Source: Verrucomicrobia bacterium UBA1727 (GTDB lineage Bacteria; Verrucomicrobiota; Kiritimatiellia; RFP12; UBA1067). From it: a stretch of 9,043 bases of DNA. Positions 1 through 6,816 of this stretch are shown one piece after another. A program made the translations under genes and the position numbers. Below the pieces are notes generated by a model that was not told the DNA's origin, made no database searches, and worked only from the letters and a program-made list of their open reading frames with translations. The DNA lies in NCBI GenBank assembly GCA_002315875.1, contig DCIL01000073.1:8737-17779 (forward strand). Direction: 5' to 3'. How positions within the stretch are numbered: the stretch's first letter is position 1; the number at the start of each line of letters is the position of its first letter.

Positions 1-307
1 TGGCGGTATCCATCGAGCTGCCGCCACCGATGGCGATGATCGAGTCGGCCTTCGCCTTCTTCGTGGCCTTGACGCCGTTCTTCACGTTCTCAATCGTCGG
101 ATTCGGCTTGATCTCACTGTAGATCTCGTACTTGATCTTCGCCTTGTCGAGTATCGAGGTAACCTTCTTGGTGACACCGAACTTGATGAGGTCGGGATCG
201 GAGAAGACGATCGGCTTCTTGAGTCCCTTCGCCGCGAGCTCCGCTACGATTGCTTCGATCGCGCCGGCGCCGTGATACGAGGTTTCGTTGAGAATGATTC
301 TGTTCAT
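1..307 (-). CDS. fucO: Lactaldehyde reductase (1,2-propanediol oxidoreductase), N-terminal part
   Basis: This is the first 102 codons of an iron-dependent group III alcohol dehydrogenase; the rest lies beyond the window's left edge. The family interconverts L-lactaldehyde and 1,2-propanediol with NAD(H) in the cytoplasm, disposing of lactaldehyde from L-rhamnose or L-fucose breakdown. The start MNRIILNETSYHGAGAI closely follows remembered E. coli FucO (MANRMILNETAWFGRGAV). A PNPT motif is at residues 69-72, and the nucleotide-binding GGGSSMD is at 94-100. The metal ligands are off the window. The ATG at 305-307 is preceded by AAAGG (319-323) with an 11-nt spacer. It lies 35 bp behind rhaB with no terminator between, so co-transcription with rhaB is likely and points to rhamnose as the source of lactaldehyde. 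A related butanol or propanediol dehydrogenase is the alternative. Confidence 0.88.
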   Translation of the reverse strand, partial: MNRIILNETSYHGAGAIEAIVAELAAKGLKKPIVFSDPDLIKFGVTKKVTSILDKAKIKYEIYSEIKPNPTIENVKNGVKATKKAKADSIIAIGGGSSMDTA

Positions 308-342
308 TTTTGCTTTGACCTTTCTTGTGGACGTTAGAGAAA

Positions 343-1764
343 TCAACGGACGATCGCCTTGCGGGCTTCAGCGAGATCGGCGAAGTCGCCCGCGGCGATC
401 ATCTGCACGATCAGGTTGCCGATCGCCGTGCCCTCGACGGGACCGGTGAAGACCTCGAGCCCCGTCGCCTCGGCGGTGAGCGCGTTAAGATACTTATCCT
501 GGCAGCCGCCGCCGACGATATTGATCGAGGTGTAGGTCTTGCCGGTCACCTCGGAAAGCGTCTTGACCGCCGCGGCATAGCACTCCGCGAGCGACTTGTA
601 GACGCACTGCATCAGCTCGCCCACCGTGGACGGCGCCTTGCCGTTCTTCTCCGCTGCGGCGAGCACCTCGACGATCATGGAAGCCGGATTCATGAAGCGC
701 TGCTCGTTGACATCGATGGTGACGTTGTAGTCGCTGGCCGAGCGCGCAGCCATTTCGAGTTCGGCGAAGGAATACCATTTGCCCTTCTGGTAGTCCTTGA
801 TCGCCTTGAGCGCGTCGATCGTCTCATCCCGATCACGTCCCTCGACATAGCTCACGCCATTGAGCTCGCGGCGAATGGACTGGATGATCCAAAGACCCAT
901 GATGTTCTTGAGGAAGCGGAAGCGTCCCCACGCGCCGCCTTCGTTCGTGAAGTTGGCGGCACACGCGGCAGGCGTGGTGATTGCGCTGTCGTTCTCGACC
1001 CCGAGGAGCGACCAGGTTCCGCTCGAAAGATACACCGCCTTGTCATCGCGCGCCGGCACCGCCAGAAAGGCGCTCGCCGTATCGTGCATCGCCGGCTGGA
1101 CGACCTTGATGCCCTCATACTCGCCAACGGTCTCGCCGGGCATCTTAAGCTCTCCGAAGATTTCGACCGGAAGCCCGAGCTTCGCGATGAGATCGCGGTC
1201 CCAATCCATCTTCGCCGCATCGAGCAGCGCCGTCGTGGACGAATGGGTGTACTCGTGGACGATCTTGCCGGTGAGCGCGTAGTTGAGATATTCGGGAATT
1301 GAAACGTACTTCGCTGCCCTGGCGAGCTGTTCCGGATGTTCCTTCTTGAGCGCCCATAGCTGATAGATGGTGTTGAAGCTCGTCTTCTGGATGCCGACGC
1401 GCGAATAGAGATCGGCGAAGGACATCACTTCCTTCTCAATTTCCTTGTCCGCATCTTGAGTGCGATTGTCGCGATAGGCGACGGGATCAGAGCAGATTTT
1501 ACCTTTCGCATCCACAAGCACGAAGTCCACGCCCCAGGTGTCGATGCCGACCGATTCGATCGTATACTTCTCCGCGGCTGCATCGATGCCGGCCTTTACG
1601 GACTCCACCAGGCGGCCGAGATCCCAACAGTCGTGACCATTGAGCTGCACTTGGGAATTATCAAAACGATAGACCTCCTCAAGCTCGATTCTTCCGTTCT
1701 CGACCCAGCCGACGATGTGCCGTCCGCTCGAAGCCCCGATATCAACTGCAACGTAGTATTTCAT
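343..1764 (-). CDS. rhaB: Rhamnulokinase
   Basis: A 473-residue FGGY-family sugar kinase that phosphorylates L-rhamnulose to L-rhamnulose 1-phosphate with ATP in the cytoplasm. The similarity to E. coli RhaB, recalled from memory, is block by block. The N-terminal phosphate loop is VAVDIGASSGR (5-15). The sugar-site block is SVGIDTWGVDFVLVD (71-85), followed by PVAYRDNRT (94-102). The catalytic-base segment is HDTASA with Asp228. The ATP-site block is YLSSGTWSLLG (245-255), followed by FTNEGGA and LKNIMGLW. The C-terminal part has an NIVGGGCQDKYLN block typical of RhaB. The length is close to the family norm (about 490), and no key block is missing. The gene starts 54 bp behind rpoN. It has no Shine-Dalgarno sequence but a consensus-like extended -10 element 8 nt before the ATG, so it has its own promoter and may be leaderless. 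fucO follows. rhaA and rhaD are not in the window. Confidence 0.94.
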   Translation of the reverse strand: MKYYVAVDIGASSGRHIVGWVENGRIELEEVYRFDNSQVQLNGHDCWDLGRLVESVKAGIDAAAEKYTIESVGIDTWGVDFVLVDAKGKICSDPVAYRDNRTQDADKEIEKEVMSFADLYSRVGIQKTSFNTIYQLWALKKEHPEQLARAAKYVSIPEYLNYALTGKIVHEYTHSSTTALLDAAKMDWDRDLIAKLGLPVEIFGELKMPGETVGEYEGIKVVQPAMHDTASAFLAVPARDDKAVYLSSGTWSLLGVENDSAITTPAACAANFTNEGGAWGRFRFLKNIMGLWIIQSIRRELNGVSYVEGRDRDETIDALKAIKDYQKGKWYSFAELEMAARSASDYNVTIDVNEQRFMNPASMIVEVLAAAEKNGKAPSTVGELMQCVYKSLAECYAAAVKTLSEVTGKTYTSINIVGGGCQDKYLNALTAEATGLEVFTGPVEGTAIGNLIVQMIAAGDFADLAEARKAIVR

Positions 1765-1772
1765 GGTTTTGA

Positions 1773-1801
1773 ATTATATCAAATGGACATTTTGCGGACA
1801 A
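1773..1801 (-). promoter_or_regulatory. rhaB promoter with extended -10
   Basis: Reading the minus strand, TTGTCC (1801-1796, 4 of 6 matches to the sigma-70 -35 consensus) is followed by a 17-bp spacer and a perfect TATAAT (1778-1773). TG-A directly before it makes an extended -10. Only 8 nt separate the -10 box from the rhaB ATG, so the transcript should start at or within a few bases of the start codon. TGTCC occurs twice (1800-1796 and 1789-1785), 11 bp apart on the same face of the helix, which could be a regulator half-site pair but could also be chance. No clear rpoN terminator is visible in this 54-bp gap. Confidence 0.72.
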
Positions 1802-1818
1802 GCACGACACTTCATCCG

Positions 1819-3042
1819 TTAAATCTTGCGACGGTAATTGCTGACGGTGCGGCGCTTCACCTTGAAACCCTCTTTAGCCAGCATCTGAGAGAGCTGCTCA
1901 TCACTGTACTTCACGCCCGCGGGCGCCGCAGCGATGATTTCACGCAACCTCGCAATCGGCGCGCGATCGATCCGCGCGAAGAAGAGACGGAACGGAATGG
2001 TGCCCACCGGGGTCTTCACCTGCTTCTTTTCCGCCGCGCGACTGATGGTGGACACCGAGCACTTGTGGCCGAGCTTCTCCGCCACTTTCTTGCAGATCTC
2101 CGTCATCGTCTGGACACGGATCGCATCCGGCCCCTTCTTGAGGAACTCCTTTTGTCCCGAAATCGCCAGTTGCGCCACTAACTCGATCATCTCCTTGCGA
2201 CGATTGACTGCGGTATTGAACTCGCGCGCCTTGCGCACCTTCTCCTGCGCGTATTTGCGCGTCTCCTCATCGAGCTCGCGATCGGACGCCATCGCTACGT
2301 ATCGGGGCGAGACATCCAGCTCGGGGAGTCCGCCCTGGTCAACCGTCACCTCGCCGTCCCGATCGACAACGATGTCGGGCGTGACGTATTCTACCCGCAC
2401 ATGCTCGAACGCAGCGCCCGGCTTGACGTTGAGCTTGCTGATGAGCGGCAAGAGCGACCTGTCGGCCTTGCCTTCGTTGATGTGCTCGATGCCGCGCACG
2501 AACCGATCGCGCTCGGCGGCGGGAATCTTTCCGATCTGCGCCAGCAGGCATTCCTTGAGATCCTTCGCTCCGCAGCCGCGCGGATCAATGCTCATGATGA
2601 GCATGCGCGCCTCGTTTAATTCCTCCTCGGTCGCGTGAATGCCGTTCAAGGCGAGCGTGGTCAGAATGGACCTCTCCTCGCCGCGGAACATCCCGCTTTC
2701 ATCGAGTTCGCAGATTATCGCCTCACAAAGCTGGGCCAACTTGCCGGAAACGCCCTTCATCCGGAGTTCCCCGGAAAGATGCTCGATGAGCGACTTACCC
2801 TTCGCGCGGGCATTATCGAGAATAAAGCCGTTCTCACCCGTAAGCCCCACCAAGCGCGGCGGCATTAACGGAAAAGACCCCTCGAGCGCGGGATTGGAGT
2901 CGAGTTCCTTGCGGACCGTCTCCTTCAGATCGTTGATCGGAAGCTTGAGGAGCGAAAGCCCGAGCCGCATCTGCGGCGAGATGCGCTGCAGCTGCCGCTG
3001 CTTCGTCTGCATTCCCATCCCCATCGACATCGACATAGCCAT
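1819..3042 (-). CDS. rpoN: RNA polymerase sigma-54 factor, short divergent form
   Basis: A 407-residue sigma-54, which directs core RNA polymerase to -24/-12 promoters and needs AAA+ activators to open them. Region I (about 12-55) has the Gln/Leu-rich pattern with RISPQMRLGLSLLKLP and an LDSNPALE segment. The core-binding part includes SLIEHLSGEL (84-93) and DPRGCGAKDLKECLL (153-167), a good match to the family's DPxGVGARDLRECLL. A helix-turn-helix lies at about 314-345 (CSVSTISRAAEKKQVKTPVG). The RpoN box at the C-terminus reads RRTVSNYRR against canonical ARRTVAKYRE. It is shorter than E. coli RpoN (477 aa): the acidic region II and part of the linker before the RpoN box are reduced. The N-terminus alternates Met with small residues (MAMSMSMGMGM). 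The start is supported by GGAGGG (3050-3055) 7 nt upstream. The gene begins 3 bp behind the ligA stop. No activator gene is in the window. Confidence 0.9.
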   Translation of the reverse strand: MAMSMSMGMGMQTKQRQLQRISPQMRLGLSLLKLPINDLKETVRKELDSNPALEGSFPLMPPRLVGLTGENGFILDNARAKGKSLIEHLSGELRMKGVSGKLAQLCEAIICELDESGMFRGEERSILTTLALNGIHATEEELNEARMLIMSIDPRGCGAKDLKECLLAQIGKIPAAERDRFVRGIEHINEGKADRSLLPLISKLNVKPGAAFEHVRVEYVTPDIVVDRDGEVTVDQGGLPELDVSPRYVAMASDRELDEETRKYAQEKVRKAREFNTAVNRRKEMIELVAQLAISGQKEFLKKGPDAIRVQTMTEICKKVAEKLGHKCSVSTISRAAEKKQVKTPVGTIPFRLFFARIDRAPIARLREIIAAAPAGVKYSDEQLSQMLAKEGFKVKRRTVSNYRRKI

Positions 3043-3045
3043 CGA

Positions 3046-4968
3046 TCAACCCTCCAGCAGCCGCTTGAGCTCCTCTTCGTCAATGACCTCGGTTCCGAGC
3101 GTTCGCGCCTTCTCCGTCTTGGTCGCGCCGGTGTTCGCTCCGGCGATAAGATAGCGCGTCTTCTTCGTGACCGAACTCTGCACGATGCCGCCCGCGGCAG
3201 TTATGAGCTGGGCGTATTCCTCGCGGGGACGCGACAAGGTGCCGGTAAGGACGCAGCCCTGACCGACGAGCGGACCCGTAGTCGCCACTTCGGTCTTCTC
3301 CGCCACGGGCTTGATTCCTATCTTCGAGAGCCGCCGCATCCATTCGTCAAGCTTCTCCTGAATCTCGGGGGACGGCACAAGCTCGCCGCTCGCGATCTTC
3401 TTCGCGGTCGTAACTCCGATCGTGGGAATGCCCATCGCAAAGAGCCAGCGATGGAGCGGCAGCGTCTTCGCCGCATCCAAGGCCGCCTTCACCTTGGTCG
3501 CATTGCGTCCGAAGCGGTGTCCCGACGTCTCGATCGCGTAATAATCGACTTCGCGAAGCTTGAAGAGATCGAGCGGATCGGAAATGAGTTTCTGTTCGAC
3601 CATCGCATCGATCACCGTCTCTCCAAGCGCCTTGACGTCGAGCGCGTTGCGCGAACAGAAGTGCTCGACCCGGCGGGCGAGCTGGGCGGGACACTCCGGA
3701 TTCACACAGCGGATCGCGACCTCGCCTTCTTCACGGCGCGTCTCGCCGCCGCAGACGGGACAACGTTTGGGCATCACGAAGACCTTCTCCGTTCCCTTGC
3801 GCTTCTCGACAATGACCGAATCGATCGCAGGAATCACGTCCCCCGCCTTCACCAGCCACACGCGATCTCCGACCCGAATGTCCTGGCGCGCGATCTGGTC
3901 CGCATTGTGCAACGTAGCCCGCGAAACCACACTGCCCGCAATCTCGGTCGGAGTAAGCTCGGCGACCGGCGTCAGGATGCCGGTACGCCCCACCTGCACG
4001 GTGATCGCCTCGACCGTCGTCTCGGCACGCTCTGGCGCATACTTGTAGGCGCGCGCCCATCTCGGACCATGCGCCGTCGCCCCAAGCTCATCGTAGAAGC
4101 GCCGTTCGTCCACCTTGATTACCGCGCCATCAATCTCGAAACGGAAAGTGTGCCGCTTTTCACCAAGTTCGTTGATTGCCTCAAAGACCTCATCGATCGT
4201 CTTGGCGTACTTCGACCACGGCGCAACCGGGAACCCCCAACGCGCAAACGCCGCTATCATCTCGGAATGCGTGGCGAAACCCTCGCAGCCGACTCCACCG
4301 GCGTTGTAGATTACGACATCGAGGGGACGCTCTGCGGTCACTCGCGGATCGAGCTGCTTGAGCGAACCTGCGCAGGCATTGCGGGGATTGGCAAACTCCT
4401 CCTTGCCCTCCGCCGCCATCTTCTCGTTGAGCGCCACAAAACCCTCACGCGTCATATACGCCTCGCCGCGCACTTCAAGATCGCGCGGAGCACCCTTCGG
4501 CAACACCTGCGGAACCGAGGCAATCGTGCGCACGTTGGCGGTGATGTCGTCCCCAATCGTACCGTTACCACGCGTCGCGGCGCACTTGAGGACTCCGTTC
4601 TCGTAGCGGAGCGAGAGCGATATGCCGTCGATCTTCGGCTCGACCACGTATGTAAAGCCGGAAATCGACTTGGTGATGAAATCGTCAAACGTCCTCAGTT
4701 CGTCGAAGGAATGGGTCTTGTCGAGGGACTGCATCGGCGGTTCGTGCACCACCTTCGCAAAACCCTCCGAAGTGCCGCCGGCGACCTTACGAACCGGAGA
4801 ATCGTCGGTTGCAAACTCAGGGTGCTCCGCCTCGAGTTTTAAGAGCTCGCTCTCCCAGAGGTCATAATCGCGGTCGCCAACAGTGGGTTGATGCAAATCG
4901 TAGTAGTCGTGGTTGGCCTTTTCGATGAGGCCGCGCAACTCTGCCATCCTCGCCGCAATTGCATCCAC
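3046..4968 (-). CDS. ligA: NAD-dependent DNA ligase LigA, shortened HhH domain
   Basis: A 640-residue bacterial DNA ligase that seals nicks in replication and repair, using NAD as AMP donor. The domains run in order. Ia (NMN binding) has DYYDLHQPTVGDRDYD. The adenylation domain has the nucleophile Lys112 in KIDG (112-115), TRGNG (132-136), FEIDGAVIKVD (277-287) and YKYAPE (308-313). The OB fold is at about 319-400. A Cys4 zinc finger has C403, C406, C421 and C426. It ends with helix-hairpin-helix segments and a BRCT domain (about 566-640). Against remembered E. coli LigA (671 aa), the stretch between GIPTIGVTTAKKIA and the BRCT domain is about 28 residues shorter, so the last HhH motif seems absent. 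The GTG start gives the normal N-terminus; GGAG (4979-4982) lies 10 nt upstream and abuts the previous stop codon. It sits inside an operon, 7 bp behind the AzlD-like gene and 3 bp ahead of rpoN. Confidence 0.96.
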   Translation of the reverse strand: MDAIAARMAELRGLIEKANHDYYDLHQPTVGDRDYDLWESELLKLEAEHPEFATDDSPVRKVAGGTSEGFAKVVHEPPMQSLDKTHSFDELRTFDDFITKSISGFTYVVEPKIDGISLSLRYENGVLKCAATRGNGTIGDDITANVRTIASVPQVLPKGAPRDLEVRGEAYMTREGFVALNEKMAAEGKEEFANPRNACAGSLKQLDPRVTAERPLDVVIYNAGGVGCEGFATHSEMIAAFARWGFPVAPWSKYAKTIDEVFEAINELGEKRHTFRFEIDGAVIKVDERRFYDELGATAHGPRWARAYKYAPERAETTVEAITVQVGRTGILTPVAELTPTEIAGSVVSRATLHNADQIARQDIRVGDRVWLVKAGDVIPAIDSVIVEKRKGTEKVFVMPKRCPVCGGETRREEGEVAIRCVNPECPAQLARRVEHFCSRNALDVKALGETVIDAMVEQKLISDPLDLFKLREVDYYAIETSGHRFGRNATKVKAALDAAKTLPLHRWLFAMGIPTIGVTTAKKIASGELVPSPEIQEKLDEWMRRLSKIGIKPVAEKTEVATTGPLVGQGCVLTGTLSRPREEYAQLITAAGGIVQSSVTKKTRYLIAGANTGATKTEKARTLGTEVIDEEELKRLLEG

Positions 4969-4975
4969 TTCTTTC

Positions 4976-5656
4976 TTACTCCGTGGATTTCTTATACCTT
5001 ATCTTCTTGGGGGCGGTCGGAGCAGACTGAGGAGCAACAACGCCGCTATTCGATTTCTTCTTTCCGAGGTTCTCCGATTCGGCGTGACGTTTCGTCACCA
5101 AAACAGGTCTCGTATATCCGGCGCGTGCGAGGCATCCCATCAGAAACCTTGCAGGTCTGAGGTCCTTGACTTCGGGATCAAGCTGAATGTGAATTACGCG
5201 ATTGTGAGGGACGTCATAGTCGTCGAGAATTTCCGCAACTTCCTGGGGCTGCACCTTCTCTTCGCCGAAATAGACGCCATCGGTCGACACCCTGACAGCA
5301 GGATGCTGAGCGTCGAGTTCGAGCTGACGAGTGCTGGCACAGCCGCAATTTAAGAGGCATACATAAATGACAGTGCCGGCGATTATGCTCATAAGCGGGT
5401 TGCGCTTCCAGACGTGGAGGCCAACCGTAACGATGCCGGCGATATAAGGATAGGCAGTTTTCCAGGCAAGACCAGAGTAGGTATACATAATGAGTCCGGC
5501 GATTATGATCGGCGAGGCATATTCGCCGACCACCACCACCCATTTCGGCAGCATGCCGGCGCGCTTGCGAAATATCACGAACGGCAACGCGCGCAACGCG
5601 AAATTAACCACGGCACCCACCGCGATTATGCACAACATGTAGCAAAAGTCGTTCAC
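4976..5656 (-). CDS. AzlD-like membrane protein fused to ExbD/TolR-like domain
   Basis: Residues about 4-102 resemble AzlD, the small subunit of AzlCD (BrnFE-type) branched-chain amino acid exporters. They show three to four hydrophobic helices, the early FALRALPFVIFR block and the typical VTVGLHVWKRNPLMSIIAGT block near 77-95. After the last helix comes CGCAS and then a soluble segment (about 118-190) patterned like the periplasmic part of ExbD/TolR: VRVSTDGVYF, V..QEVAEIL, VIHIQLD, ARAGYTRPVLVTKR. The tail is Lys/Ser/Pro rich. No AzlC gene is adjacent. I start it at GTG 5654-5656 (226 aa): this GTG overlaps the preceding TGA as GTGA, matching the junction one gene upstream, and AGGGG lies just ahead. 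An in-frame GTG at 5686 would add 10 unconvincing residues. The AzlD part is fairly secure; the ExbD/TolR reading is pattern-based. Function of the fusion is unknown. Confidence 0.75.
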   Translation of the reverse strand: MNDFCYMLCIIAVGAVVNFALRALPFVIFRKRAGMLPKWVVVVGEYASPIIIAGLIMYTYSGLAWKTAYPYIAGIVTVGLHVWKRNPLMSIIAGTVIYVCLLNCGCASTRQLELDAQHPAVRVSTDGVYFGEEKVQPQEVAEILDDYDVPHNRVIHIQLDPEVKDLRPARFLMGCLARAGYTRPVLVTKRHAESENLGKKKSNSGVVAPQSAPTAPKKIRYKKSTE

Positions 5657-6816
5657 GGTTCCCCTATGCTCCAAGCCGCCTTCCACGGTATCGTGAGTGA
5701 ATCTTCCTTAAACTCAATCGGCAGCCATACGTAGCGACCATCGATCGCATTCTCAGGGCGCCAAATATCGAACATCGCGATGTAGCGATCCTTACCCGGA
5801 AGCTTAAGAATAAAGGTGGATTGACCTCCCCAGGTAAGGTCGGCAGATTGACCGGTAACCGTGTTCGTTCCCTCGCACGGGTTGCCCAACCGCTCCCAAG
5901 GGCCGCGCAGATTCTTCGCGCGATACAGCCGAGCCTTGTTGGGCTTCCAACCGGTACAGCCCGAGCCGATCAAGTAATACCACTCGCCGCGCTTGCAGAC
6001 CGCCGGCGCCTCCGTGTAGTCGTTGATGGCAACACGCCACCACTTACCGGAAGAATGAAGGTAATCATCAGTAAGTTCGGTGAAGTGAAGCGTCGCATCA
6101 TACTCGGAGGCACAGATGTGATAGGCCTTGCCGTCGTCGTCAATGAACACCGTCTGATCCTGCGACATCTGTCCGGTCTTCAACATTCCGTAAAAGGTAT
6201 AGGGAAACTTCGAAAGCTCCGGATGAACTGCGGGATCCCAAGGATTGGATATGGCAGCGAACTTCTCTGCCTTCGCCTTATCATCGGCAGAAAGCGACGA
6301 CGCATTGAATCCTTCAGGTAGCAAGCCCTTATTCGGACGCTCCGAGCGCACGAGTTTGAAAGGTCCTTGCGGACGGTCGGCGATTGCCACGCCGAGATGA
6401 GCGGCGGTATAACCCTTTCCGCGAAGCTCGTTATGGAAATACATCACGAACTTGCCCGTCTTCTTGCAATAGACGACCTTGGGGCGCTCAATCACACTGC
6501 CGTCGGCAATCGGCGACTCATGGTCGGCAGAGCAGGTAAGCGCGGCGCCTTCGTCCTGCCAATGGACGAGATCCTTCGAGGAGTAGACATGCACGGCAGC
6601 GCCATGGGCGTTATTGCCGGCCTTGCCGTCGATCTTATGCTCACCATACCACCAGAAGCGCCCTTCGTGCACAATCACGCCGCCACCGTGCGCATTGATG
6701 TGCACTCCATTATTATCAGGCCAAATCTCGGCGCTGCGAACGAGCGACTCGCCGGCTACGACCACCGCCGAACCCAGCGTTGCCATCGCCAACATCACTA
6801 CGGTTTTCTTTATCAC
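5653..6816 (-). CDS. Secreted GH43 glycosidase, exo-beta-1,3-galactanase-like
   Basis: A 387-residue protein with a signal peptide (MIKKT, a hydrophobic core to about residue 21, then GES), so it is exported. The body is a five-bladed-propeller GH43-type glycosidase. Recognisable blocks are INAHGGGVIVHEGRFWWYGE (40-59), VHVYSSKDLVHWQ, VIERPKVVYCKKTGKFVMYFH (108-128) with Glu110, SQDQTVFIDDDGKAYHI (218-234), TEAPAVCKRGEWYYLIGSGCTGW (268-290) with Glu269, and GGQSTFIL (330-337). The ERPKV and EAP...SGCTGW blocks recall subfamily 24, the exo-beta-1,3-galactanases, in which the glutamate of the EAP block is the general acid. Subfamily 34 is an alternative. The substrate is therefore inferred to be a galactan or arabinogalactan side chain. 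The GTG start overlaps the upstream TGA (GTGA), and GAGGA (6824-6828) sits 7 nt ahead, supporting it. The following gene is coupled by the same kind of overlap. Confidence 0.85.
   Translation of the reverse strand: MIKKTVVMLAMATLGSAVVVAGESLVRSAEIWPDNNGVHINAHGGGVIVHEGRFWWYGEHKIDGKAGNNAHGAAVHVYSSKDLVHWQDEGAALTCSADHESPIADGSVIERPKVVYCKKTGKFVMYFHNELRGKGYTAAHLGVAIADRPQGPFKLVRSERPNKGLLPEGFNASSLSADDKAKAEKFAAISNPWDPAVHPELSKFPYTFYGMLKTGQMSQDQTVFIDDDGKAYHICASEYDATLHFTELTDDYLHSSGKWWRVAINDYTEAPAVCKRGEWYYLIGSGCTGWKPNKARLYRAKNLRGPWERLGNPCEGTNTVTGQSADLTWGGQSTFILKLPGKDRYIAMFDIWRPENAIDGRYVWLPIEFKEDSLTIPWKAAWSIGEP

Noticed and set aside
325..1302. Long plus-strand open frame (325 codons) opposite rhaB
   Set aside because: It is antisense to a clearly conserved rhamnulokinase, is Arg/Asp/Leu-rich without motifs, and is typical of high-GC shadow frames.
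3451..4842. Plus-strand open frame of 463 codons opposite ligA
   Set aside because: The minus strand encodes a complete LigA here. The plus frame has low-complexity RL/RR/DR composition and no recognisable domain or ribosome binding site.
5657..5686. Upstream GTG (5684-5686) as start of the AzlD-like gene
   Set aside because: The GTG at 5654-5656 overlaps the preceding stop as GTGA, has a purine-rich site ahead, and gives a protein starting just before the first membrane helix as in AzlD.
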